Shown: in pieces, positions 1 to 8,148 of the stretch
Position numbering within the stretch: position 1 is the first letter of the stretch
Layout: each line of letters opens with the position of its first letter
From: Chitinophagaceae bacterium UBA4412
GTDB taxonomy: Bacteria; Bacteroidota; Bacteroidia; Chitinophagales; Chitinophagaceae
Assembly: GCA_002400445.1 (NCBI GenBank)
Contig: DGQO01000171.1
Span: 1-8,924 of the forward strand
Direction of reading: 5' to 3'
DNA: 8,924 nucleotides
Position numbers and translations under genes: made by a program
The notes under the pieces: model-generated
What the model saw: only the letters and a program-made list of their open reading frames with translations
What the model was told of the DNA's origin: nothing
Database searches by the model: none

Positions 1-1471
<1,471 letters not shown>

Positions 1472-1476
1472 TTAAA

Positions 1477-1506
1477 CAAACAAACATCTTTGCAAAACCG
1501 CTCAAA
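1477..1506 (-). promoter_or_regulatory. Candidate pyrG promoter (weak match)
   Basis: On the minus strand TTTG (1506-1503) is followed after 18 bases by TTTGTTTG (1484-1477). The Bacteroidota consensus is TTTG, about 19 bp, TAnnTTTG; the normally conserved A of the second element is T here. An overlapping alternative, GATGTTTG (1488-1481), also has one mismatch but poorer spacing. Transcription would start near 1470, giving a leader of about 17 nt before the pyrG ATG. This is inferred from motif and spacing only. Confidence 0.3.
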
Positions 1507-1766
1507 GCCACGCCAACAGGCATTTCCATACCAGATCAGCACAGCAGCATCACCGCAAAAAGTCGTCAACAATAAAAAAAGAAAAATAAAATTTTGACCA
1601 AGGAATGAATCAAAAAAATCCTAGAGGTCGGGTAAAGATAAGGTGAAAATTTCGGAGAAGAAAAAAAACGGGCAATAAATCAGCGTCAAATTTTCATATA
1701 AAAAATTAATGTTATCAGGTATTGTTTCTTACAGGTGCATTCCTGCTGAGACTACCCAAAACGACA

Positions 1767-1798
1767 AACCGGGCCCACCTTTTTAGACTAGCCCAGTT
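1767..1798 (-). terminator. Possible hairpin terminator after purL
   Basis: In the minus-strand transcript AACUGGGC (1798-1791) can pair with GCCCGGUU (1774-1767), an 8-bp stem with one U-G wobble and a 16-nt loop, extendable by further wobbles. It begins about 20 nt after the purL stop codon. The wobble becomes a C-A mismatch if the plus strand is transcribed, so the structure favours the purL transcript. The tract that follows is only moderately U-rich and broken by G and C, so this is not a clean intrinsic terminator; it could simply be an RNA 3' stabilising stem. Confidence 0.3.
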
Positions 1799-1818
1799 CA
1801 CAAAATATTTTGGAGAAT

Positions 1819-4062
1819 TTAAAGCCCGATCATGGCTTCTTCACTCTCATGCTTCCTGAGCAAATCTCCTATGGCATTATTATACTTATTTTTCCAATTG
1901 CTGATATTTCCCCATTGTTCCTGTTGAACAGAGATATCGCCCTCGCTTACAGTACCTAATAGTACACAGGGCAATCCCGCGGTGCTCAGTTCGGCTTCAA
2001 AAGCTTCCTGTGTTTCCCCGGAAACCGAAACAACTACCCTGCTCTGGCTTTCGCCAAACCAATATGCATCATTACGAATACCGGCCTGGTCAATTTTTAC
2101 GTGAAAGCCTTTATCACCGGCCATACCACTTTCCAGTAAACAGATGGCAAGGCCGCCTTCGCTGATGTCGTGTGCACTCCGTACCATTTTTTTTGAAATC
2201 AGCTTTGCAAGCGTTTGCTGTAAATGATACTCTTCGTCAATATTAAAATCAGGACAGTTGCTATATTCTACCCCTACAAGTTTGTGGAGATATTCAGATG
2301 AGCCGATATCATTTTTACCGAGGCCTAATAAAAAGATCAGGTCGCCGGCTGCCTGGAAATGCAGGGACATTTGCTGCTGCACATGAGGCAGCAAGCCTAC
2401 CATACCGATGGTTGGTGTGGGATAAACCGGCCCATCTGGCGATTGGTTGTAGAAACTCACATTCCCGCCGGTTACCGGCGTATCGAATTTACGGCAGGCA
2501 TCACCCATTCCTTTAATGGCCTGTGTGAACTGGTAATATACTTCAGGATCGTAGGGATTACCAAAATTGAGGCAATTCGTTACGCCGAGCGGTTCACCAC
2601 CGCTGCACACAATATTTCTTGCCGCTTCGGCTACGGCAATCATAGCCCCTTTGTAAGGATCAGCAAATACATATCGACTATTGCAATCCGTAGTGAGCGC
2701 TAAGGCCTGGTCACCTGGCTTTGCAATTACAATGGCGGCATCCGAAGGCATATTTGTAGAAACTGTACCAGCTCCTACCATACTATCATACTGCTCGTAT
2801 ACCCATTTTTTGCTGGCAATATTAGGTAATGAAACGAGCTGCAATGCAACCTCTTGCAGGTTGTCAATATCCTTAACGGTATCAATACGAAAAGCATCAA
2901 CTTTATCTAAATAAGCAGGACGCCTGGTTTCCCGGTCATATTGAGGAGCACCGCCACCTAGTACTAGTTCTTCTGCCGGCAGCACCGCTTCCAGCACTCC
3001 ATTCATATAAAAATTAAGCATGCCATCATCGGTCACTTCGCCGATATGACTGCAAGGCAAATCCCATTTTTCGAATACGTCTATTACGGCCTTTTCTTTT
3101 CCTTTTTCCACAACCATGAGCATACGTTCCTGGCTTTCACTCAGCAGCAGTTCCCATGCTTTCATATCTTTCTGGCGGGTAGGCACTTTATCGAGGTGAA
3201 TGATCATACCTGCACCACTTTTTGCACTCATTTCTGCCGTGGAACAAATGATTCCTGCTGCACCCATATCCTGCATACCCACAACAGCTCCTGTTTTAAT
3301 CACTTCGAGGCAAGCTTCCAATAATTTTTTCTCCTGGAAAGGATCACCCACTTGCACAGCAGGAAGATCTTCAGCACTATCTTCTGTAATTTCAGCGCTG
3401 GCAAAACTTGCTCCTCCAATTCCATCCTTACCGGTAGCACTGCCCACAAAAAAAACAGGATTGCCCGCAACATCACCGGCAGTAGCCGAAATCGTTTCAC
3501 CATTCTTTACAATACCCACACTCATGGCGTTTACCAATGGGTTAGTATGATAGCAGGTTTCAAAATAAACTTCGCCACCCACAGTGGGTACGCCGAAACA
3601 ATTTCCATAGTGACCGATACCATGCACTACACCAGCAAGCAAATGTTGGCTTTTGGCATCCTGAAGATTACCAAATCGTAGAGAATTCAAAGAAGCAATT
3701 GGCCTTGCTCCCATGGTAAAGATGTCTCTATTTATACCACCTACACCAGTGGCGGCTCCCTGGAAAGGCTCGATGGCCGAAGGATGGTTATGCGACTCAA
3801 TCTTGAATACCACCCCGTATCCATCGCCAATATCCATTAGTCCGGCATTTTCATCACCCGCTTTTACCAGCATCTTTTTGCCGTCCCTGGGTAAAGTTTT
3901 TAATAACTTAATGGAGTTCTTGTAACTGCAATGCTCACTCCACATTCCACTAAATGCACACAATTCCGTAAAATTTGGGGTTCTGCCAAGTTTAACCTTA
4001 ATCATGTCAAATTCTTCTGCTGTTATTCTTAATTGTGCGGCAGTGGCGGCGGTTATTTCCAT
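1819..4062 (-). CDS. purL: Phosphoribosylformylglycinamidine synthase, small PurL subunit
   Basis: Catalyses the fourth step of de novo purine synthesis in the cytosol: FGAR + ATP + ammonia to FGAM. At 747 residues it is the small PurL type, which works with separate PurS and PurQ (the glutaminase), rather than the roughly 1,300-residue fused enzyme. Visible motifs, numbered from the ATG at 4062: WSEHCSYK (41-48, with the conserved His44), KIESHNHPSAIEPF (87-100) running into QGAATGVGG, GSATGKDGIGGASF (207-220), VGDPFQEKKLLEA (238-250), QDMGAAGI (264-271), SESQERML (308-315) and SAHDISEGG (629-637). The two tandem AIRS-like halves are complete, with no frameshift. The frame stays open upstream to a TTG at 4128, but that TTG fits the -33 element of a strong promoter and lies upstream of the expected transcription start; the ATG also gives the family's normal N-terminus. 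The ATG is preceded by an A-rich stretch instead of a Shine-Dalgarno sequence. It diverges from the glutamine synthetase gene. purS and purQ are not in the window. Confidence 0.97.
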   Translation of the reverse strand: MEITAATAAQLRITAEEFDMIKVKLGRTPNFTELCAFSGMWSEHCSYKNSIKLLKTLPRDGKKMLVKAGDENAGLMDIGDGYGVVFKIESHNHPSAIEPFQGAATGVGGINRDIFTMGARPIASLNSLRFGNLQDAKSQHLLAGVVHGIGHYGNCFGVPTVGGEVYFETCYHTNPLVNAMSVGIVKNGETISATAGDVAGNPVFFVGSATGKDGIGGASFASAEITEDSAEDLPAVQVGDPFQEKKLLEACLEVIKTGAVVGMQDMGAAGIICSTAEMSAKSGAGMIIHLDKVPTRQKDMKAWELLLSESQERMLMVVEKGKEKAVIDVFEKWDLPCSHIGEVTDDGMLNFYMNGVLEAVLPAEELVLGGGAPQYDRETRRPAYLDKVDAFRIDTVKDIDNLQEVALQLVSLPNIASKKWVYEQYDSMVGAGTVSTNMPSDAAIVIAKPGDQALALTTDCNSRYVFADPYKGAMIAVAEAARNIVCSGGEPLGVTNCLNFGNPYDPEVYYQFTQAIKGMGDACRKFDTPVTGGNVSFYNQSPDGPVYPTPTIGMVGLLPHVQQQMSLHFQAAGDLIFLLGLGKNDIGSSEYLHKLVGVEYSNCPDFNIDEEYHLQQTLAKLISKKMVRSAHDISEGGLAICLLESGMAGDKGFHVKIDQAGIRNDAYWFGESQSRVVVSVSGETQEAFEAELSTAGLPCVLLGTVSEGDISVQQEQWGNISNWKNKYNNAIGDLLRKHESEEAMIGL

Positions 4063-4097
4063 TTTTTTAATGTGAATTGATGATGGTAGAGAAAACG

Positions 4098-4128
4098 CAA
4101 ATGTACGGGCAAGGGTTGGTAAGGTCAA
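4098..4128 (-). promoter_or_regulatory. Bacteroidota-type housekeeping promoter of purL
   Basis: On the minus strand TTG (4128-4126) is followed after exactly 20 bases by TACATTTG (4105-4098), a perfect match to the Bacteroidota -7 element TAnnTTTG, with spacing close to the usual 19. Transcription should start near 4091, giving a leader of about 30 nt before the ATG at 4062. It is the best promoter match in the window and argues against a purL start at the TTG. Confidence 0.75.
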
Positions 4129-4148
4129 GAACGCTATTTTGATTTTTC

Positions 4149-4161
4149 CAATAAATTATTG
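4149..4161. repeat. Short inverted repeat in the purL-glnA divergent spacer
   Basis: CAATAA-A-TTATTG is a perfect palindrome with 6-bp arms around one central base. It lies 20 bp upstream of the purL TTG element and about 140 bp upstream of the glutamine synthetase start. The size and place would suit a dimeric regulator's operator, but this spacer is AT-rich and short palindromes arise there by chance. The rest of the spacer (4063-4299) has no gene; it carries T-rich runs around 4207-4236, including AAAATATTTTT. Confidence 0.3.
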
Positions 4162-4244
4162 AAGGCCCGAAATCAAATTAAAAATAGTTATATGTTATCT
4201 TTTAGTATGGATTTTTGTTTTTTTTAAAATATTTTTCATGTCAC

Positions 4245-4278
4245 TTGATGAATTTATGCCAATAAAAATCTTTATTTG
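4245..4278 (+). promoter_or_regulatory. Candidate promoter of the glutamine synthetase gene (weak match)
   Basis: TTG (4245-4247) is followed after 23 bases by TTTATTTG (4271-4278), which differs from TAnnTTTG only in the second base. The spacing is at the long end of the usual range. Transcription would start near 4285, about 15 nt before the ATG at 4300. If correct, the in-frame TTG at 4276 belongs to the promoter and is not a start codon. No sigma-54 type GG-N10-GC signal was seen in this spacer. Confidence 0.3.
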
Positions 4279-4299
4279 TTGTATAAAATCAATTTATAC

Positions 4300-6492
4300 A
4301 TGAATTCATTAAGATTTAATGCGATTGAAAATTTGAGGAATAAGCCTCCTTACCCGGTGAAAAATACGGTTCGGGTTACCGGGGTTTTCAATGAGAATGT
4401 GTTTACGCTTAAAACAGCCCGCCATTATTTAAGTGACGAAGCGTTTAAAAGTTTATTGGCGTCTACCCGTGGCGGTAAAAAGATTGATCGGTTTATGGGA
4501 AACCAAATAGCGAACGGATTGCGAGCCTGGGCGGAGAGCAAGGGAGTGACGCATTTCACACACTGGTTTCAACCCCTTACCGGTCTTTCCGCGGAAAAAC
4601 ATGATTCATTTTTTACCCTGAAAGGAGATGGAACGCCGATTGAAGAATTTGAAGGCGCAGCTTTAATTCAACAAGAGCCAGATGCCTCATCATTTCCCAG
4701 CGGCGGATTAAGGGCAACTTTTGAGGCCCGGGGCTATACGGCCTGGGATCCATCCTCGCCTGCTTTCATTATGGAGATTGGCGAAGGCAGAACCCTTTGC
4801 ATTCCTACCATCTTTGTTTCTTATACCGGCGAATCGCTGGATACAAAAACACCATTGATAAAGGCCTTAGTTGCGTTAGATAAAGCGGCTGTGGATGTTT
4901 GCCAGTATTTTGATAAGAATATTACGAAAGTAACCGCCACCCTGGGGTGGGAGCAGGAATACTTTGTAATTGATGCGGGCCTTGCAAATGCACGCCCGGA
5001 TTTGCAACTGGCGGGCAGAACCGTATACGGCCATGCCCCGGCAAAAGGTCAGCAACTGGAAGACCACTATTTTGGCGCAATACCAGAAAGGGTGTACGCC
5101 TTTATGCGTGATTTTGAAAATGAGTCTTACAAACTAGGCATACCCTTACGCACCAGGCACAACGAAGTAGCTCCTGCGCAATACGAATGTGCACCCATCT
5201 TTGAGGAAGCCAATCTTGCCGTAGACCACAATACCTTGCTGATGGACGTAATGAGCCGGGTGGCTAAGCGCCATAACCTCATGGTGCTGTTGCATGAAAA
5301 ACCATTTGCTGGTATTAACGGCAGCGGGAAGCATAACAACTGGAGCATGAGTACAGATACTGGCGTAAACCTACTTGCCCCAGGAAAAACGCCGAAGACA
5401 AACCTGATGTTTTTAACCTTCTTTGTGAATACCATTAAGGCTGTACATGACTATGCTGATTTGTTGCGGGCAACAATTGCCAGCGCAGGAAACGATCATC
5501 GCCTGGGTGCTAATGAAGCTCCGCCTGCAATTATTTCCATCTTTATCGGTAAATACCTGAGCGACGTTTTAAACCAGATTGAAACAAGGGTAAGTGACGA
5601 TTTTGACGAACAGGATGAAGCCATTTTAAAATTAGATATTCATCGCAGTATTCCAGAACTAATGCTGGATAATACCGACCGAAACAGAACTTCTCCTTTT
5701 GCATTTACCGGAAATAAATTCGAATTCCGGGCTGTGGGCAGTTCCGCAAATTGTGCCACACCAATGATGACGCTAAATACTATAATGGCTCAAACGCTAC
5801 GCAGTTTTAAAAAGGAAGTGGATGCAAATATTGAAAAGGGAGAAAAGAAAGAGATTGCCATTATGCAAACGATTCAGAAGTATATTGTAGAAAGCAAGGC
5901 TTCTCTGTTTGAAGGCGACGGATACAGCGAACAATGGGCTAAAGAGGCAGAGAAAAGGGGACTTTCAAATGTAAAGACAACGCCGCTGGCTTTGGATGCA
6001 TTTACAACGCAACACTCAAAGGATCTGTTTGAAAATAGTGGCATTTTTACGCATGCAGAACTTGAAGCAAGGCACGAAATCATGCTGGAAGATTATATCA
6101 AAAAAGTACAAATAGAAGCAAGGGTTATGGGCGACCTGGCTAGTACGATGATACTTCCTGCGGCATTGAGATTTCAAAATGCCATCATTAAAAATATGCT
6201 TGGCTTAAAGGAAGTGGGTATGCCAGAATCCACTTATGCACATCAAAAACAAATTCTCGAAATTCTAAGTAAGCATATCAATGTGATAGCTGAAAACGTA
6301 GAGAAGATGATTGAAGCCAGGAAGGTCGCTAACGATCTGAGCAATTGCAGAGAAAGAGCCATTGCATACTGCGAAGAAGTGAAAGGAAAACACTTTAAAA
6401 TAATACGCTATCATGTAGATAAACTCGAACTCATGGTGGATGATAACTTCTGGCCTCTGCCCAAATACAGGGAATTACTTTTTATGCGTTAA
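4300..6492 (+). CDS. glnA: Glutamine synthetase type III
   Basis: Cytosolic enzyme joining ammonia and glutamate to glutamine with ATP, the main entry of ammonia into biosynthesis. The 730-residue product matches GSIII (about 700-730 residues, known from Bacteroides and cyanobacteria, also called glnN) and not the shorter GSI (about 450) or GSII (about 350). Motifs numbered from the ATG at 4300: THWFQPLTG (87-95) and AEKHDSFF (98-105) in the GSIII-specific N-terminus; GWEQEYFVID (216-225) with the metal-binding glutamates; RTRHNEVAPAQYE (284-296); GSGKHNNWS (341-349); RLGANEAPPA (401-410); DNTDRNRTSPFAFTGNKFEF (457-476) running into RAVGSS. The helical C-terminal extension typical of GSIII follows. 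The frame could extend eight codons to a TTG at 4276, but the ATG gives the normal N-terminus and the TTG lies in a possible -7 element. It diverges from purL and is followed by a hairpin. It supplies the substrate used by the neighbouring pyrG product and, through PurQ, by PurL. Confidence 0.96.
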   Translation: MNSLRFNAIENLRNKPPYPVKNTVRVTGVFNENVFTLKTARHYLSDEAFKSLLASTRGGKKIDRFMGNQIANGLRAWAESKGVTHFTHWFQPLTGLSAEKHDSFFTLKGDGTPIEEFEGAALIQQEPDASSFPSGGLRATFEARGYTAWDPSSPAFIMEIGEGRTLCIPTIFVSYTGESLDTKTPLIKALVALDKAAVDVCQYFDKNITKVTATLGWEQEYFVIDAGLANARPDLQLAGRTVYGHAPAKGQQLEDHYFGAIPERVYAFMRDFENESYKLGIPLRTRHNEVAPAQYECAPIFEEANLAVDHNTLLMDVMSRVAKRHNLMVLLHEKPFAGINGSGKHNNWSMSTDTGVNLLAPGKTPKTNLMFLTFFVNTIKAVHDYADLLRATIASAGNDHRLGANEAPPAIISIFIGKYLSDVLNQIETRVSDDFDEQDEAILKLDIHRSIPELMLDNTDRNRTSPFAFTGNKFEFRAVGSSANCATPMMTLNTIMAQTLRSFKKEVDANIEKGEKKEIAIMQTIQKYIVESKASLFEGDGYSEQWAKEAEKRGLSNVKTTPLALDAFTTQHSKDLFENSGIFTHAELEARHEIMLEDYIKKVQIEARVMGDLASTMILPAALRFQNAIIKNMLGLKEVGMPESTYAHQKQILEILSKHINVIAENVEKMIEARKVANDLSNCRERAIAYCEEVKGKHFKIIRYHVDKLELMVDDNFWPLPKYRELLFMR

Positions 6493-6518
6493 GCACTTAT
6501 TAAGACACTAACATTACT

Positions 6519-6585
6519 GAACCGTTTCACCAACAAATGCGCTGCTCTAAAACCAGACGGCGGCCTTGCTGAAACGGTTCTTTTC
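6519..6585 (+). terminator. Long-loop hairpin after glutamine synthetase, probable terminator
   Basis: GAACCGTTTCA (6519-6529) and TGAAACGGTTC (6570-6580) form a perfect 11-bp inverted repeat around a 40-nt loop. The right arm is followed directly by TTTTC, and the left arm starts 26 nt after the stop codon. Inside the loop GCTGC (6541-6545) can pair with GCGGC (6560-6564) through four Watson-Crick pairs and one G-U pair, giving a second stacked stem. The loop is longer than usual for an intrinsic terminator and the T run is short, so a processing or stabilising element is also possible. Confidence 0.5.
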
Positions 6586-6636
6586 ATTTACGCACCTTGT
6601 AAAACCATTAACAAAAAGCTTCGGTATTTTTAGGCC

Positions 6637-7590
6637 ATGAAAAAATATGGTTTCATCTTGATGACTGCAATCTTATGCAGCACTTCTATACAAGCCCAGT
6701 CAAAGTATAGTGCGGTAGATGCGTTTGTAAAACAAGCCGGCATATTAGACAGCCAAAATATGGCAACCGTAGCCAGAACTATTGCAAAACCTTTTGACGA
6801 TCCTGAAATGAAAGCAAGGGCGATTTATACATGGATTGCCACAAATATCCAGATGGATGCAAAGGCTATGCGCAATGGAGATGAGAGAAAGTCGTTGCCC
6901 GAAGAAGTGATGAAAAACCGTAAGGCTACTGCTCAAGGCTTTGCCACACTCTTCCAGGAAATGAGCAGTCTTAATAATATTCGCTGCCTTATTATTAATG
7001 GATATAGCCGAAATAATATTGAAGATCTGAACAACCCTGCTGACGAAATCAACCATTCCTGGAATGTAGTACAACTGGGGCAAAGCCCGCAGCAATGGTT
7101 TTATGTAGATGTATGCAAAGCCAGTGGCTTTTTAGATGAGCGGAAAAATGTATTCACGCCCTCCTTCACCAGTCAATATTTTTTTGCAGAAAGGCCAATT
7201 TTCAACCTGGACCATTATCCTGACAATGGCGCCTGGCAGCTTGGGCCCGGACCAAAAAGCATCAGGGAATTTTATAGCCTGGCAGTAATTCATCCTGCAG
7301 CATACGTTTACCAGGTTCAAAAACTCTCTCCTGCCCAGGGACTCATCAAAACGAAAACAAAAGCCAAAGTAAATTTTAGTTTCCCCGTCACAACAAATAG
7401 CGGAATAGAGAAAATTAATCTACTAATGGGCACGGGCAAACGCCAGCAAAAGTCTGAGCCTATGAATTTTGATTACAGCAAAGGAGCGATCAGTTTTTCT
7501 TACCAATTTAAAAATGAAGATAGTTTTCCCGTAAAGATTTTAATTAATGACCATCCCGTAGCAGAATATATGGTGGAGGTTAGCGAATAG
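6637..7590 (+). CDS. Exported transglutaminase-fold protein, probable pseudoenzyme
   Basis: This 317-residue protein starts with a signal peptide (MKKYGFILMTAILCSTSIQA, probable cut after Ala20), so it should reach the periplasm; no lipoprotein Cys is at the cut. Residues 55-160 follow the transglutaminase-like / kyphoscoliosis-peptidase pattern: KARAIYTWIATNIQMD (59-74), RKATAQGFATLF (95-106), NHSWNVV (139-145) and WFYVDV (154-159). In active members the second block reads like K-G-x-C-x-G-Y-A; here Ala99 takes the place of the cysteine nucleophile, while His140 and Asp158 remain. The region FFAERPIF to GAWQL (182-202) and the beta-rich C-terminus (about 215-317) resemble the tail of Bacteroidota proteins in this family. 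I therefore infer a binding or structural role, not peptidase or cross-linking activity. No substrate can be named. It has no clear promoter: TATTTTTA at 6625-6632 lies too close to the ATG. Its last 11 bp overlap the convergent downstream gene. Confidence 0.8.
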   Translation: MKKYGFILMTAILCSTSIQAQSKYSAVDAFVKQAGILDSQNMATVARTIAKPFDDPEMKARAIYTWIATNIQMDAKAMRNGDERKSLPEEVMKNRKATAQGFATLFQEMSSLNNIRCLIINGYSRNNIEDLNNPADEINHSWNVVQLGQSPQQWFYVDVCKASGFLDERKNVFTPSFTSQYFFAERPIFNLDHYPDNGAWQLGPGPKSIREFYSLAVIHPAAYVYQVQKLSPAQGLIKTKTKAKVNFSFPVTTNSGIEKINLLMGTGKRQQKSEPMNFDYSKGAISFSYQFKNEDSFPVKILINDHPVAEYMVEVSE

Positions 7591-8089
7591 TTTTTTCATC
7601 CCGGCCATTTCGCAGCATGGTACCGAAGTCAATTTTAAGTGCAAGGGCATTTACCGCTTTTGCTATGCGTCTATCCTGGGTTTTAGAAGTCCTGGCACTC
7701 TCAATCCAGCGGGAATAATACAATTGCTGAGAGGCTGGCATTGCAAGAAAGGCCTCTTTAGCTGCAGGCTCATCCTCAAGGCATTCCAAAAATGCGGGAA
7801 AGATTTCAGGAATGTTATCATCGGCTTGTAGGGAAACCAGCATCTTATCTCCTGCCTTTTTCCCGGTTGCCTTTCGCATAGCAGAGTTGATAGCCATGAT
7901 AAAATTTCCATCCCCCATCGGCACCAGCGATACCCCTTTGATGGCATGCCCATCGAGCATTCCTTTTACCCTGTAGGCTTTTTTTACACCGGGCTTCAGT
8001 GCATGTGCTACTTTGTCGGGTATGTCAATATATGTCCACCCGGTTTTCTCCCCAGCTTTGTCAAATTTTTTAAGCTTTGCACTAAACAT
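7580..8089 (-). CDS. DUF1905 plus YdeI/OmpD-associated domain protein
   Basis: This 169-residue protein has no signal peptide or membrane segment, so it is probably cytosolic. The N-terminal part (about 1-90) fits DUF1905: a GWTYIDIP strand (17-24), YRVKGMLDGH (39-48) and the closing GKKAGDKMLVSLQAD (76-90). The C-terminal part (about 93-155) fits the YdeI/OmpD-associated (OmdA) domain: IPEIFPAFL (93-101), YYSRWIESARTSKTQDRRI (124-142) and KAVNAL (144-149). This domain pair is common in Bacteroidota; some family members are annotated as bacteriocin-protection proteins, but the biochemical function is unknown. The ATG at 8089 gives the normal domain start. Only 59 bp separate it from the divergent YbjT-like gene. 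TATTTTCG (8115-8108, minus strand) is a one-mismatch -7 element without a suitable TTG upstream. The stop codon lies inside the end of the convergent neighbour. Confidence 0.85.
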   Translation of the reverse strand: MFSAKLKKFDKAGEKTGWTYIDIPDKVAHALKPGVKKAYRVKGMLDGHAIKGVSLVPMGDGNFIMAINSAMRKATGKKAGDKMLVSLQADDNIPEIFPAFLECLEDEPAAKEAFLAMPASQQLYYSRWIESARTSKTQDRRIAKAVNALALKIDFGTMLRNGRDEKTIR

Positions 8090-8148
8090 AATTGCGATAC
8101 TTGATTTCGAAAATAAACTAATGGCATTAATTTTCGTTATAATGAGTA

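Noticed and set aside
1485..1492. Plus-strand CATCTTTG resembling a -7 element in the pyrG leader
   Set aside because: The nearest TTG is 24 bp upstream and no gene follows on that strand.
4063..4128. Extension of purL to a TTG start at 4128
   Set aside because: The TTG is the -33 element of a consensus promoter, and the ATG at 4062 gives the family's normal N-terminus.
4276..4299. Extension of the glutamine synthetase gene to a TTG start at 4276
   Set aside because: The TTG lies in a candidate -7 element, and the ATG at 4300 gives the expected GSIII N-terminus and length.
6625..6632. TATTTTTA as a -7 element for the transglutaminase-fold gene
   Set aside because: Transcription would start at or after the ATG at 6637, and the nearest TTG (6597-6599) is 25 bp upstream, outside the normal spacing.
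8138..8143. TATAAT as an E. coli-style -10 box for the YbjT-like gene
   Set aside because: No -35 element at 16-18 bp, too close to the ATG, and Bacteroidota do not use this consensus.
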